A DNA stretch of 64,000 nt from JBEISR01 sp044371425 (GTDB lineage: Bacteria; Planctomycetota; Planctomycetia; Pirellulales; Pirellulaceae). The stretch lies in assembly GCA_044371425.1 (NCBI GenBank), contig JBILTR010000015.1:62001-126000 (forward strand), given 5' to 3'. Both the position numbers and the translations under genes were made by a program. Shown here piece by piece: positions 53,093 through 62,407 of the stretch (positions are counted from its first letter, which is position 1; each line of letters opens with the position of its first letter). Below the pieces are notes generated by a model. That model made no database searches and was not told the DNA's origin. It worked only from the letters and a program-made list of their open reading frames with translations.

Positions 53093-54280
53093 ATGAACTC
53101 CCTCTGCCGCCGTATCTGGCTGATTGCCTTTTTCTGGACAGCCATCGCCCATCCGCTAACTTCATCCGGATCAGAACAAGTGCCACCGACGAGTCGGCAC
53201 TCCCAATCACTATTTCCACCTGGCATGGCAGGGATCGCAAGATATCGGATCCCTGGCCTAGTGGTGACAGCCAAGGGAACCCTTCTGGCGTACTGCGAAG
53301 CCAGGCGCGATGGAAGCGGCGATTGGGGTGAAATCGAGGTTCATTTGCGTCGGTCGGTCGATGGTGGCGCGAGCTGGCTTCCGTCGCAAAAGATAGCTCA
53401 TCGATCCGACCGAATCGAAGGGAACCCGACAAAAGCAAATGGTGGTGAGAAGGAGCAAACCGTTAACAATCCGGTGGCGATCGTGGATCGGCAGACAGGA
53501 GCGATCGAGTTTCTCTACTGCGTCAACTACGCTCGATGCTTCCAAATGCGCAGCACCGATGACGGGGCCACTTGGAGCGATCCCAAGGAGATCACATCGG
53601 TGTTTGAGCCGTTTCGCAAGAGTTACGACTGGAAGGTGATTGCGACTGGCCCTGGGCACGGAATCCAGCTTCCCAGCGGCCGCCTGCTGGTTCCGATCTG
53701 GCTGGCCTACGGACCGGCGGGAGCCCATCATCCCTCGGCGGCCGCAACAATCTACAGCGATGATCATGGAAAGACTTGGCAAGCAGGGACGATTGCCATG
53801 CCGGACGAAGGGGATTATGGGGATCCGAACGAGTCGATTTTGGCACCGACCTCCGACGGCAAAGTCCTGATGGTCACTCGCAACGAATCGGTCCCCAACA
53901 GAAAGCTGATCGCCATCAGCCCAGATGGTGCCACCCAGTGGAGCCGCCCAGAGTTCCATGCGGCGCTTTGGGAGCCGCGCTGCATGGCCAGCCTTCTCAA
54001 GCACTCCAGTGGCGTGCTTCTCTTTTCCAACCCACACACGGTGGGTCGGGATGCGGCAGGAGCCGAGCTGCCGGACAGCCGAGGTAAGCGAGAGAACCTA
54101 ACCATCCAGCTCAGCCATGATGACGGGGCTACCTGGCCTATCAGAAAAACCTTGGACTCTGGTCCTTCGGCATACTCGGACCTAGCCGAACTTCCCGACG
54201 GCTCCCTCCTCTGCCTCTACGAACGGAACGACTCGATCGATTGCACACGTTTCACTTTGGATTGGATTCGAACACCATGA
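53093..54280 (+). CDS. Secreted exo-alpha-sialidase (BNR-repeat protein)
   Basis: 395 aa. Signal peptide (RRIWLIAFFWTAIAHPLTSS). Six-bladed sialidase fold: RIP-type motif RYRIPGLVV, EAR motif YCEARRDG and Asp boxes SVDGGASW, STDDGATW, SDDHGKTW and SHDDGATW. It should cleave terminal sialic acid or a related sugar, but BNR proteins include other hydrolases. The sulfatase gene overlaps its stop by 4 nt, so the two products probably act on the same glycan. ATG at 53093, weak AAGGG upstream. Confidence 0.88.
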   Translation: MNSLCRRIWLIAFFWTAIAHPLTSSGSEQVPPTSRHSQSLFPPGMAGIARYRIPGLVVTAKGTLLAYCEARRDGSGDWGEIEVHLRRSVDGGASWLPSQKIAHRSDRIEGNPTKANGGEKEQTVNNPVAIVDRQTGAIEFLYCVNYARCFQMRSTDDGATWSDPKEITSVFEPFRKSYDWKVIATGPGHGIQLPSGRLLVPIWLAYGPAGAHHPSAAATIYSDDHGKTWQAGTIAMPDEGDYGDPNESILAPTSDGKVLMVTRNESVPNRKLIAISPDGATQWSRPEFHAALWEPRCMASLLKHSSGVLLFSNPHTVGRDAAGAELPDSRGKRENLTIQLSHDDGATWPIRKTLDSGPSAYSDLAELPDGSLLCLYERNDSIDCTRFTLDWIRTP

Positions 54281-55848
54281 CTTCCAACGCCTCTCGCTTT
54301 CTGTTGGCGTCTCATTGGATCGCCGCTTGGGTTTGCTTCGCCATGCTGGCTGTGAGCCCCGTTCAAAGCCAGCCTCCCAACATCTTGCTGATCGTGTCGG
54401 AAGATAACGGTCCAGAACTGGGGTGCTACGGCGACTCATCGGCGCGGACTCCGCATCTGGACCGGCTGGCCGGTGAAGGGGTGCGATTCGATCGCGCCTT
54501 TGTCCCTCAAGCCGGATGCAGCCAATCCCGCGCCAGCCTACTCACTGGACTCTATCCCCATCAACATGGACAAATCGGCCTAGCGACTTGGGGATTTCGG
54601 CTTTACCACGAAGAATTCCCAACGCTTCCCGCACTCCTAAAAAACGCCGGATTTCGAACCGGCATTATCGGAAAACTCCATGTCGAACCAGCGACTCCCT
54701 TTCCCTTCGACTTCAAGAAAATCTCTCTATCCAACTTTTCGCGGAAGAACCTAGCGGACTACGCAAAGTCGGCTGGGGAGTTTTTTCGCGCAGGCGACGC
54801 CCCCTTCTTTCTGAGCATCAATTTCCCAGATGCCCATGATCCATGGCTGCGGCAGGTCGATGGGTTACCTGAATCACCGCAAGCTGGTGATCAGGTCCGA
54901 GCGATGAGCTATATGGGGATCGATCCGCCTGGCATGCGGGATATGGTTGCGGACTACTACAACTCACTTGCTCGGTTGGACGCCTGTGTCGGACAACTGC
55001 TGGAGGAATTGCAAAAGAGCGGCAAGGTGGACAACACTCTGGTGGTCTACATGGGGGACCACGGCGCCGACATGCTGCGAGGCAAACGAACCTGCTTCGA
55101 CGGAGGCATTCGGGTGCCGTTGCTGGTCCGTTGGCCCGGGCACAGCAAGCCGGGAAGTCGCATGGAATTGGTCTCCACACTGGATCTCATGCCGACATTT
55201 CTAACCGCAGCCGGTGCAGCGATCCCTGCGGGACTTCCGGGGCGGCCTCTGCAACCGGTGCTGGCGGCTCAACCCTCCGAATGGCGAGAGCAAATTTTCT
55301 TCGAGTACCACACGCACGGTGCAGCCAACAACTACTTTCCACAACGAGGCGTCCGGACCAATCGATACAAGTTGATTGAGAACCTCCTACCTGGAGAGCT
55401 TCATCCCGATTTTGACCTGACGATCCGCAAGTTGAATAAAGATGCGAAAGAGCGAGATACCCCCGGTGGACTCGACCTGGCAGCGGTGATCCAAAAGGCC
55501 CCAGAGCCAATTCGCTCAGCCTACCAGGAGGCTCGACAACCGCCTCGCTACCTGCTCTATGACCTTTCCGAAGATCCCTACGAGTTTCGAAATCTCGCAG
55601 GCGATCCCAACCACTCGGACACCCTTCGCTCTCTCCAGGCATTGTTGGATCAATGGCGACGCGATAGTGGAGACCCCTTACTGGATGCCTCCAATCTTCA
55701 ACGGCTGACGAAAGAGGTCCGAGCGGTCAAAACCAAGGCCCAGGCTCAGGATGTTACCTGGGGCTATCCCTATTTTTTCCTGGGAATAGAGCCGCCCAAG
55801 AACCTACTCAGCCAACCACCGAAAGAGAAGGGCGAACAAGACGATTGA
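54277..55848 (+). CDS. Secreted sulfatase, N-sulfoglucosamine sulfohydrolase (SGSH)-like
   Basis: 523 aa. Signal peptide (LLASHWIAAWVCFAMLAVSPVQSQ). Sulfatase core starts NILLIVSEDNGPELGCYGD with metal acids. The formylglycine motif is CSQSR in AGCSQSRASLLTGLYPHQHG, with Gln where the consensus has Pro/Ala. IGKLHVEP and PFPFDF match human SGSH, and metal residues DHGAD and Lys in LRGKRTC follow. It should desulfate N- or 6-sulfated glucosamine of heparan-like or algal glycans; the exact ester is unknown. ATG overlaps the sialidase stop (ATGA), so translation is coupled. Needs an FGE or anSME from elsewhere. Confidence 0.9.
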   Translation: MTSNASRFLLASHWIAAWVCFAMLAVSPVQSQPPNILLIVSEDNGPELGCYGDSSARTPHLDRLAGEGVRFDRAFVPQAGCSQSRASLLTGLYPHQHGQIGLATWGFRLYHEEFPTLPALLKNAGFRTGIIGKLHVEPATPFPFDFKKISLSNFSRKNLADYAKSAGEFFRAGDAPFFLSINFPDAHDPWLRQVDGLPESPQAGDQVRAMSYMGIDPPGMRDMVADYYNSLARLDACVGQLLEELQKSGKVDNTLVVYMGDHGADMLRGKRTCFDGGIRVPLLVRWPGHSKPGSRMELVSTLDLMPTFLTAAGAAIPAGLPGRPLQPVLAAQPSEWREQIFFEYHTHGAANNYFPQRGVRTNRYKLIENLLPGELHPDFDLTIRKLNKDAKERDTPGGLDLAAVIQKAPEPIRSAYQEARQPPRYLLYDLSEDPYEFRNLAGDPNHSDTLRSLQALLDQWRRDSGDPLLDASNLQRLTKEVRAVKTKAQAQDVTWGYPYFFLGIEPPKNLLSQPPKEKGEQDD

Positions 55849-56432
55849 GATGCGATGGGACAGTGGGGGCGATTGACGCGAAAGAATGACCCCAGGACCG
55901 CGACTAGGAGATGCCCAGCCGCTTGAAGATATCCGTGCCTAACCAAAGAAGCTCCCTCGCGTGCGGCGGTGAACAGCCAAAGCAGGTCGCTTGGCAAGTG
56001 GTAGTTTTGCAAACGATGGCAGCGCCTGTCGCTTTCCTGCTTCCTTTTCCATCGCCACAATTCCGACTTTCCCTGATTGCAGGCCTTGCCGAATCAAAGA
56101 CTTGTCTTGTTCAGAAGGAAGTGGAGCTCGGGAAACAGTGCTTCTGCGGAATCCACCGAACCGTCGGTCGATGCGTTATCGACGACGCTTGCCTGCAGGG
56201 GCCACGGCGTTGGACTGACGACGGAATTCAAACAGGTGTGCAACGCGGATCCAACGTGGAAGGCTGGAATCACCACACCAAGTTGTCCAGGCTTTTCGGA
56301 GAGCACCTCCGGCAATCGATCTGCCATTCGATTCATTAAGCCTGTGGAATGGGATCGGCGAGGTGTTCACCTTGCGATTCCTTCGCATTCCGTTGCAAAA
56401 AAGAACTCCCGTTGCGCCAGTCCGCCCCACGG
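55849..56432. other. Intergenic stretch with a glycosyltransferase remnant
   Basis: About 584 bases between convergent genes. Holds the decayed glycosyltransferase 2 fragment at 56070-56336 on the minus strand; the rest shows nothing recognisable. Confidence 0.5.
56070..56336 (-). pseudogene. Decayed glycosyltransferase family 2 5'-fragment
   Basis: Reads as a GT2 N-terminus: LGVVIPAFHVGSALHTCLNS, then VVDNASTDGSVDSAEALFPE (the SxTDGS nucleotide-sugar motif), then LLNKTSL, an in-frame TGA at 56094-56096, and FGKACNQG. Intact relatives read N-x-G-F-G-x-A-x-N-x-G, so the TGA most simply replaced a GGA Gly codon. The frame after ACNQG no longer resembles a GT2 (no DxD or C-terminal part), so the gene is both truncated and nonsense-mutated. 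Confidence 0.7.
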
Positions 56433-58622
56433 CTACGGCTCCCATGCCGACTTCAATTCACTTACCTTCAGTGCTTCCAGCACCACCTTCCCACCTCTCG
56501 CTTCGAGGAAGATTTTCCGATTCTCGGGATGGGTGTTGTAGGGCATCGGAACGTAGCAAAGGCCATCGCTGGCGAAGACCTCCACCCCCGTACGATCTAC
56601 CAGGATGACCAGTCGCTGACGGCCATCACGAAGAGGCGCTGGCGTTTTATGCCCCGCCACACTCAACTCCTGCTTCCCGAAATCGTACTCGATCATGACA
56701 TCCCGAAGGTTGAGCACCAGCTCCTTGGCGTCTCCGGGCCGGAAGGATACTTCGACCTCCAGCAACTCAGCCGAGATAGCTGCCAAAGGATTGGGGTCCC
56801 CCGGCTGAATGCTCTCGAGATCGAAGGTATCGGTCTTCTTGCGAAGCTGCTCCAGCTCCTCCACTGGCATGTAGGTCAGCCGCGGCCCGTCGACCGTCTG
56901 CCTCAACCCCAGTTCCAAGGGCACGGTCATACTCTGGTTGAAAGGCATCCCCTTGGTTTCCGTTCGCCACCACCCGATCAGAATCCGTCGCCCGTCAGGA
57001 ATATCGCTGAAGGACTGTGCAGCGTAGAATCCTTTCCCCCGCTGTCCGGTCAAACGCATCGCATCTGGCCAGAATCGCTCGCCATCGAAATCCCCAATCC
57101 CATAATCGCTGTTGGCCGCCATCAGCACCCACTTCTTTGAATCCGGTCTCCCCTCGACCGGCAACTCAAAAAAGTCGGGGCACTCAAAAAGAAATCCAGC
57201 CCCTGGTCGGTCGCCGGGCGTGATGCTGGCCAGTGTCCAATCCTTCAGATCGGGGGAGGTGAAAAAATGGACGGTATGCTCTCCTTGCCATTCGACGTAA
57301 AGGACCATCACCCACTGATCCGTTGGTGCATGCCAGAAGACCTTGGGATCCCGATTGCCCCCTGTCACTTGAGGAAGAATGGGATTGCCTTGGTACTTCG
57401 TGAATTTCCGGCCATCTGTGCTGTAGGCAATCCCCTGCACCGTCGGATTCCCTGCTGCCGTGTAGATCAAAACCAACGGCGGATTTTCCAGACTTCCCAA
57501 GCCGCTGGTGTTCTTCCAATCCACCACCGCACTACCGCTGAACATCGGGCCCATCGCATCGGGAAGCAGAACATCCCCCAACTCTTCCCAATGAACGAGG
57601 TCTTTGCTGACGGCATGCCCCCAGTGCATGTTTCCCCAAGACCAACCATAGGGATTGTGCTGAAAGAATAGATGGTATTCGCCTCGATAGAAGACGCATC
57701 CGTTGGGGTCGTTGTTCCAGCCCCTGCGTGGCGAGAAATGAAATTGCCCACGTAGCGACTCACGATACAGAGCTCCTGAATCCAACAGTTCGTCGCTCTG
57801 CCGAACACTCGCAAGCGCCTTCGAATCCTCATGCAGTCGGTCGACCACCAGGCTGACCTCCTTGCCACTCCAGTCGCTTACATCCATCGGTGCCCACCAG
57901 TCCGGCTCACCCTCCGACAGCTCGATCTCGTTGCTGACGATCGCCACCCCATCGACCCATAGAGTCACTTTGCTCTTGGGGGCTCCGTTGCGGATAGGAA
58001 GGTGAAGGTATCTGGTCGTCGCTTGAAACTTCCGCTCCACGTTCGAAACAAAACCTTTGGGGCGCTGATTGGTCTGCACGAGATGATCGACGTTCAAATG
58101 CCCCCAGCTACCTTTGGCGTTATCGCGGATCCGAAGTCGCGCTTTTTCACCGATCAAGCGGGCGACATCCCACCATTCGGTAGCAAGACGCTCGCTGCCA
58201 CCAGGGCTCGTATTCCCACCCGAGGCTCGACGAACCACCTCCCCATCCTTTGTCAGTTCGAGTTCCAGCACCAACTGCTCGCTTCTTCCCCCTCCAATCA
58301 AAAATGAGATATACCGTCGCTCAATCAGGAACTCGGGGCTGGTCAACACGCCAATGGAGTCATCTCCACCGACGAAAGAATTCACCAGTCGCTCGCCTAG
58401 ATACCCATCGACCATCATCTGCCCTGGCAAAGTTCCACTGGCTGGTCCTTCTCCGAATGCATCTCCCTCTTTCTCCCAAGGAGCATAGGAAGGCGACTCG
58501 AAATCCGCGATCAGCAAGTCAGGCATCTCCTGAAAAGCCCTGCTGTCACGGGAGGGCAGGAGACAGAAAAGGCAAGCGAACAGCCACCGAAGCCCGTTCG
58601 TCGCTTGAATGCTTTGGATCAT
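56433..58622 (-). CDS. Secreted GH32 levanase/fructanase
   Basis: 729 aa. Signal peptide (GLRWLFACLFCLLPSRDSRA). An N-terminal beta-sandwich (LLIADFESPSYAPWEKEGDA, about 30-270) is followed by the five-bladed GH32 core with nucleophile Asp in WNNDPNG, transition-state Asp in NRDPKVFW and acid/base Glu in FECPDFFELP, then the C-terminal sandwich. It should hydrolyse beta-fructans (levan or inulin) outside the cell. ATG at 58622 with AAAGG 7 nt upstream. Stands alone on the minus strand; no SusCD-like partner. Confidence 0.94.
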   Translation of the reverse strand: MIQSIQATNGLRWLFACLFCLLPSRDSRAFQEMPDLLIADFESPSYAPWEKEGDAFGEGPASGTLPGQMMVDGYLGERLVNSFVGGDDSIGVLTSPEFLIERRYISFLIGGGRSEQLVLELELTKDGEVVRRASGGNTSPGGSERLATEWWDVARLIGEKARLRIRDNAKGSWGHLNVDHLVQTNQRPKGFVSNVERKFQATTRYLHLPIRNGAPKSKVTLWVDGVAIVSNEIELSEGEPDWWAPMDVSDWSGKEVSLVVDRLHEDSKALASVRQSDELLDSGALYRESLRGQFHFSPRRGWNNDPNGCVFYRGEYHLFFQHNPYGWSWGNMHWGHAVSKDLVHWEELGDVLLPDAMGPMFSGSAVVDWKNTSGLGSLENPPLVLIYTAAGNPTVQGIAYSTDGRKFTKYQGNPILPQVTGGNRDPKVFWHAPTDQWVMVLYVEWQGEHTVHFFTSPDLKDWTLASITPGDRPGAGFLFECPDFFELPVEGRPDSKKWVLMAANSDYGIGDFDGERFWPDAMRLTGQRGKGFYAAQSFSDIPDGRRILIGWWRTETKGMPFNQSMTVPLELGLRQTVDGPRLTYMPVEELEQLRKKTDTFDLESIQPGDPNPLAAISAELLEVEVSFRPGDAKELVLNLRDVMIEYDFGKQELSVAGHKTPAPLRDGRQRLVILVDRTGVEVFASDGLCYVPMPYNTHPENRKIFLEARGGKVVLEALKVSELKSAWEP

Positions 58623-59284
58623 TTCCCAACCTTTCACAGATCGATGATTTGCTGCCCCCTCGCCCGACACACAGGCTGGCAGCCCCACTCAGTGGAGCCG
58701 CATTTTCGATCGAAAGCAACAACCCTTGATTCTCTTGGATCCCATCCGACCGCAAGTCTTCCGGCATATCCAACAGCTGTGTGAGCCCATCCCATTTGCG
58801 TTGCTTGGCCGGCCCTCTGGAAACATCCAGCAAGGCAAGGGAGCAATAGAATCGATGAATCCGATGTCTTTACGACCATGGAATGGATCCGTGGGTCAAG
58901 TCCTCCGCACGAAGACTCAACGGCGCCCTGCTGGAATCCATGTGGCGTTTTACCAGAACGGCGCTGGCCGTCCGTTTCTTTTGGGGCCAGCGTCGCACAC
59001 CGCAAGGCTTTCGCGCTACCGATCCTAATTGAAAAATATCTGAAACCACGACGCCAACGATCCGGCGACCTAGCATCAGCGATTCCAAACGGACGCGGTC
59101 AAGCAATCACTAGCCAAAACGTTTCCAGATGGACCGAAAACAATGGCTCGCGCAAACGATTCCGTTCGACTCCGAATACCGTTTCGCAACTCGGGATCAA
59201 GGCCGCCGCAATTCCGCTCGACACATTCGCATGGAACGATCAGCGCTTGAAAAAAATAGCTTCTCAGATCCCTGCGGCGTGACG
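58623..59284. other. Intergenic stretch with one hairpin
   Basis: About 662 bases. Frames here lack protein-like features. A CGCTGGCC / GGCCAGCG hairpin lies at 58962-58992. Otherwise nothing recognised. Confidence 0.5.
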
Positions 59285-60169
59285 CTATTTCGCCATTTCC
59301 ATCACAACGCGAAAACCGATGTCGTAATCGCGCTCGGCGGGGTCGTCTCGGAATCGAAAAGCCGAACGGCAAAAGGTGGCCGGGTTATGCCAGCCACCAC
59401 CACGCGCCACCTTGGCGGTGCCTGATTCCGGCCCTTTCGGATCGACGACGGTACCCACTGGGTAGTCACCATACCAATCGCTGCACCACTCCCACACGTT
59501 GCCGTGCATGTCGTGGATCCCCCATGCGTTTGGGAGCTTTTGCCCCACGCGACTTGTCGATCCTTTGTTTCCCAAAATGCGTTCCATGTAGTTGGCCTGA
59601 TCCTCTTTCCAGAGGGCGGTGGCATCCAGTGGTCGAAGGCCACTGTTGTTGGCAAACCATCCATAGTCCTCCAACTTTTTCCCCTCACCGACTGCGAAAG
59701 CACCGTGACTTCCAGATCGGCACGCATACTCCCACTCGGCTTCACTGGGCAACCGATACTGGCGGCCCGCCGCTTGCTCTTCCGGCAATTCGCTCAGAAG
59801 TCTGCAGAAATCGACCGCGTCTTCCCAGGAAACATTCTCAACTGGATAGTCTTTCCTCGATCCATCGCCAGCGTCTTTGAAATGGCTTGGGTTGGCCCCC
59901 ATCAATCGCTGATACTGCTCCTGAGTCACTTCGGTTTGCCCCAGGAAAAACCCCTTGGTCAACTCGACCGAATGCAACGTCTCGTCCAACTCAGCTTCTT
60001 TGTCATCAGCCGAACTCCCCATGGCGAATCGGCCGGAGGGAATCGCGACCAGCCGCATCCCCAAGTGGTTGACAACCACTGGCTGGTCAGCCAGTGGGCC
60101 ATCCTGAGCGAACAGGGGACCGCTGCAGGCAAGTGCCAAAACCAACCCCATCATCCCGATTGCCCGCAT
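59285..60169 (-). CDS. Secreted SUMF1/EgtB-fold protein without the catalytic Cys pair
   Basis: 294 aa. Signal peptide (MMGLVLALACSGPLFAQ). Formylglycine-generating-enzyme fold: FFLGQTEVTQEQYQRLMG, NPSHF, YPVENVSWEDAVDFCRLLSE, YRLPSEAEWEYACRSG, GNVWEWCSDWYGDYP and GFRVVM. In true FGE two cysteines flank the substrate site near the C-terminus; here the segment RGGGWHNPATFCRSAFRFRD keeps only the second. It is therefore probably not a sulfatase activator but one of the many planctomycete SUMF1-fold proteins of other or unknown role. Start at the ATG at 60169 with GGGGGAG just upstream. Confidence 0.85.
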   Translation of the reverse strand: MRAIGMMGLVLALACSGPLFAQDGPLADQPVVVNHLGMRLVAIPSGRFAMGSSADDKEAELDETLHSVELTKGFFLGQTEVTQEQYQRLMGANPSHFKDAGDGSRKDYPVENVSWEDAVDFCRLLSELPEEQAAGRQYRLPSEAEWEYACRSGSHGAFAVGEGKKLEDYGWFANNSGLRPLDATALWKEDQANYMERILGNKGSTSRVGQKLPNAWGIHDMHGNVWEWCSDWYGDYPVGTVVDPKGPESGTAKVARGGGWHNPATFCRSAFRFRDDPAERDYDIGFRVVMEMAK

Positions 60170-60426
60170 CGGACTCCCCCTTCTCTTAGGTCGCTCGATC
60201 AAAACGCGATGTCCCAATGAAACACCGGCCGGGCGTCCACAGAACGCGGACGCCCGAAGAGAACATCCATCACGATAGACCCATCGTCCGCTCACTTCCA
60301 GCAGATTCCCGTGGTCGATAAAGCCACTGAAAGGAATCCCAGGTGCGAACTGGCCGAAGTTGCATCGCGGATTTCGCCATTCAACGTTGCGCCGCACCCT
60401 GGCGACAACTTCGATTCAGCGGTCCA

Positions 60427-61506
60427 TCATCGCTGCACGCGTGCTGAACCTCCCTTGGCCATCGCTTCTACCTCCGAGAGACGGGCCATCGAAACATCAC
60501 CTGGGAATGTCGTCAGCAAGGCACCGTGAGCCCAACCTAGACGCAAGGCTTCATCGGGAGTTCGGCCCGCCAGCATTCCGTAAAACAACCCAGAAGCGAA
60601 TCCATCGCCACCACCAATACGGCAGACGACGTCCAGTTTGCAGGTTGGGCTGACGTATTGCTTGCCGTCGTACCACAGGACAGCCTCCCAATCGTGTCGA
60701 TTGGTGGAGTGGACTTCGCGGAGCGTCGTTGCGACCGCTTTGACGTTCGGAAACTTCCCAGTCACCCGCTCGATCATCTGAAAGAAAGAACTTGGATCGA
60801 GTGCCGAACTGTGCTCGACATCCTGCCCCTCAATCCCCAATCCCTTTTGCAGGTCTTCTTCATTGCCCACCAGCACATCGACATGCTCGACGATCTTGCG
60901 GATCATCTCCTGCCCCTTCGCCTCACTGCCGATCGTCTTCCACAATTTGGCGCGGTAGTTCAGGTCAAAACTAGTCACCAGTCCCTGGGCCTTAGCGGCT
61001 TTCATCCCCTCGAGAATCAACTCGGAAGTGGTGGGAGAAAGAGCGGCGAAGATCCCGCCGGAATGAAACCAACGCACGCCGGTAGCGAAAATCTTGGCCC
61101 AATCAAAGTCCCCTGGCTTCAGCATCGCACCGGCTTCGTTAGCGCGATTGTAGAAGACCACCGGTGGACGCACCCCCTGACCTCGATCGCTGTAAACGGT
61201 TGCGATATTGGGGCCTCGCACCCCGTCATGCTCGAACCACTTGTAGTAGGGTCGGACGCCCATTTCCCGAACGCGCGCCTGCACCAGTTCCCCGATTCCA
61301 TAATCCACCATCGCCGTCGCGACTCCCGTCTTCAAGCCGAAGCAATCGGACAAGTTAGCCGCCACGTTGTACTCACCACCCGAGACGTGAATCTCAAACT
61401 GCCGAGCCTTCCGGAAGGGAATGATCCCAGGGTCCAGTCGGTGCACCAAGGCACCAAGGGAGAGGAAGTCCAGGTCTTTGGAGGCGGGGATCGATAGCTG
61501 AGCCAT
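60427..61506 (-). CDS. kdgK: 2-dehydro-3-deoxygluconokinase (PfkB family)
   Basis: 359 aa, cytoplasmic. Phosphorylates 2-keto-3-deoxygluconate to KDPG for the Entner-Doudoroff route. PfkB signature 1 is around GGEYNVAANLSDCFGLKTG and signature 2 is RIGGGDGFASGLFYGML with catalytic Asp (GGGD in place of GAGD). ATG at 61506 with AAAGGA upstream, preferred over one 21 nt earlier. It is 100 nt after the D-mannonate-type SDR gene on the same strand, which supports hexuronate use; other PfkB substrates cannot be excluded. Confidence 0.85.
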   Translation of the reverse strand: MAQLSIPASKDLDFLSLGALVHRLDPGIIPFRKARQFEIHVSGGEYNVAANLSDCFGLKTGVATAMVDYGIGELVQARVREMGVRPYYKWFEHDGVRGPNIATVYSDRGQGVRPPVVFYNRANEAGAMLKPGDFDWAKIFATGVRWFHSGGIFAALSPTTSELILEGMKAAKAQGLVTSFDLNYRAKLWKTIGSEAKGQEMIRKIVEHVDVLVGNEEDLQKGLGIEGQDVEHSSALDPSSFFQMIERVTGKFPNVKAVATTLREVHSTNRHDWEAVLWYDGKQYVSPTCKLDVVCRIGGGDGFASGLFYGMLAGRTPDEALRLGWAHGALLTTFPGDVSMARLSEVEAMAKGGSARVQR

Positions 61507-61606
61507 AGTGAGTCCTTTGATGAACAAAAAAAGATCTGTATCGTGATTTCAATATCCTTCCCTCGGGAAGGACTCTGTTTCCAGCATTCCTGCAGATTGC
61601 AGCGGT

Positions 61607-62407
61607 TCAGATCGTCGTGCTGGAGAACCCTCCATCCACAACGATGTTTTGCCCTGTCACAAATGAACTGGCGCGTGGACTTGCCAGCCAGATCACCGCA
61701 CCCGAAAGTTCCTCGGGATTTCCGAACCTCGCCATCGGCGTGTGAGAAATAATCTGCCTACCTCGCTCCGACAAGGAACCATCTGCTTGGTAGAGCAAGC
61801 CGCGATTCTGTTCGGCCGGAAAAAAACCGGGGCTGATCGCATTGACGCGAACTCCGCGCGTCGCCCACTCCCTTGCTAAAAACTGAGTCAGATTGAGAAC
61901 CGCTGCTTTGGCCGCCGAGTAAGCAACGACTCGCGATAGAGGAATCATCCCCGACATAGAAGCGATATTGATGACGCTTCCTTTCCCCGCGGATAGCATC
62001 GCCTCACCGAAGACCTGGCAAGGCAGCAACGTCCCCCCCACCAAGTTCAAGTCGAAGACTTCGCGCCATGCACTAGTCGGCAACTTGCAGAAATCGGCAC
62101 CGGGAGGCAGGGTCGCATCGGGACGGTTGCCGCCTGCCGAATTGACCAAAACCGTGGGAATTCCGTAGTGTTGTTGAATCGCCTCAAGAGCTCGACGCAA
62201 AGAGCTTTCCTGCAATGCGTCGGCTTCAAAGAACGCGGCTACGCCGCCCGCAGATTCAATCGCCGCCACTCGCTCGGCACCCCGCTCCCGGTTCCGCCCG
62301 AGCACCGCAACACGAGCCCCGGCGCTGCCTAGCGCGTCGGCCATGGCACCCCCCAATCCGCCGGTGCCACCGAGCACTACCGCGACCTCCCCACCTAAGT
62401 CAAACAT
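61607..62407 (-). CDS. SDR-family D-mannonate oxidoreductase-like enzyme
   Basis: 266 aa, cytoplasmic. Short-chain dehydrogenase with cofactor motif VVLGGTGGLGGAM, NSAGG, catalytic Ser in NIASMSG and Y-x3-K in VVAYSAAKAAV. The C-terminal NRGLL, GRQIISHTPMARFGNPEELS matches SDR-type fructuronate reductases (D-mannonate oxidoreductase), not FabG. It should interconvert fructuronate and mannonate; mannonate dehydratase then gives the substrate of the neighbouring kdgK. uxuA and uxaC are not in the window. Divergent from the alpha/alpha-toroid protein; the shared upstream region has a possible operator. Confidence 0.85.
   Translation of the reverse strand: MFDLGGEVAVVLGGTGGLGGAMADALGSAGARVAVLGRNRERGAERVAAIESAGGVAAFFEADALQESSLRRALEAIQQHYGIPTVLVNSAGGNRPDATLPPGADFCKLPTSAWREVFDLNLVGGTLLPCQVFGEAMLSAGKGSVINIASMSGMIPLSRVVAYSAAKAAVLNLTQFLAREWATRGVRVNAISPGFFPAEQNRGLLYQADGSLSERGRQIISHTPMARFGNPEELSGAVIWLASPRASSFVTGQNIVVDGGFSSTTI

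Noticed and set aside
55770..56060. Coding region after the GT2 remnant
   Set aside because: The frame no longer resembles a glycosyltransferase and has no motif.
59285..60169. Formylglycine-generating enzyme for the nearby sulfatase
   Set aside because: The first of the two catalytic cysteines is missing (WHNPATFC).
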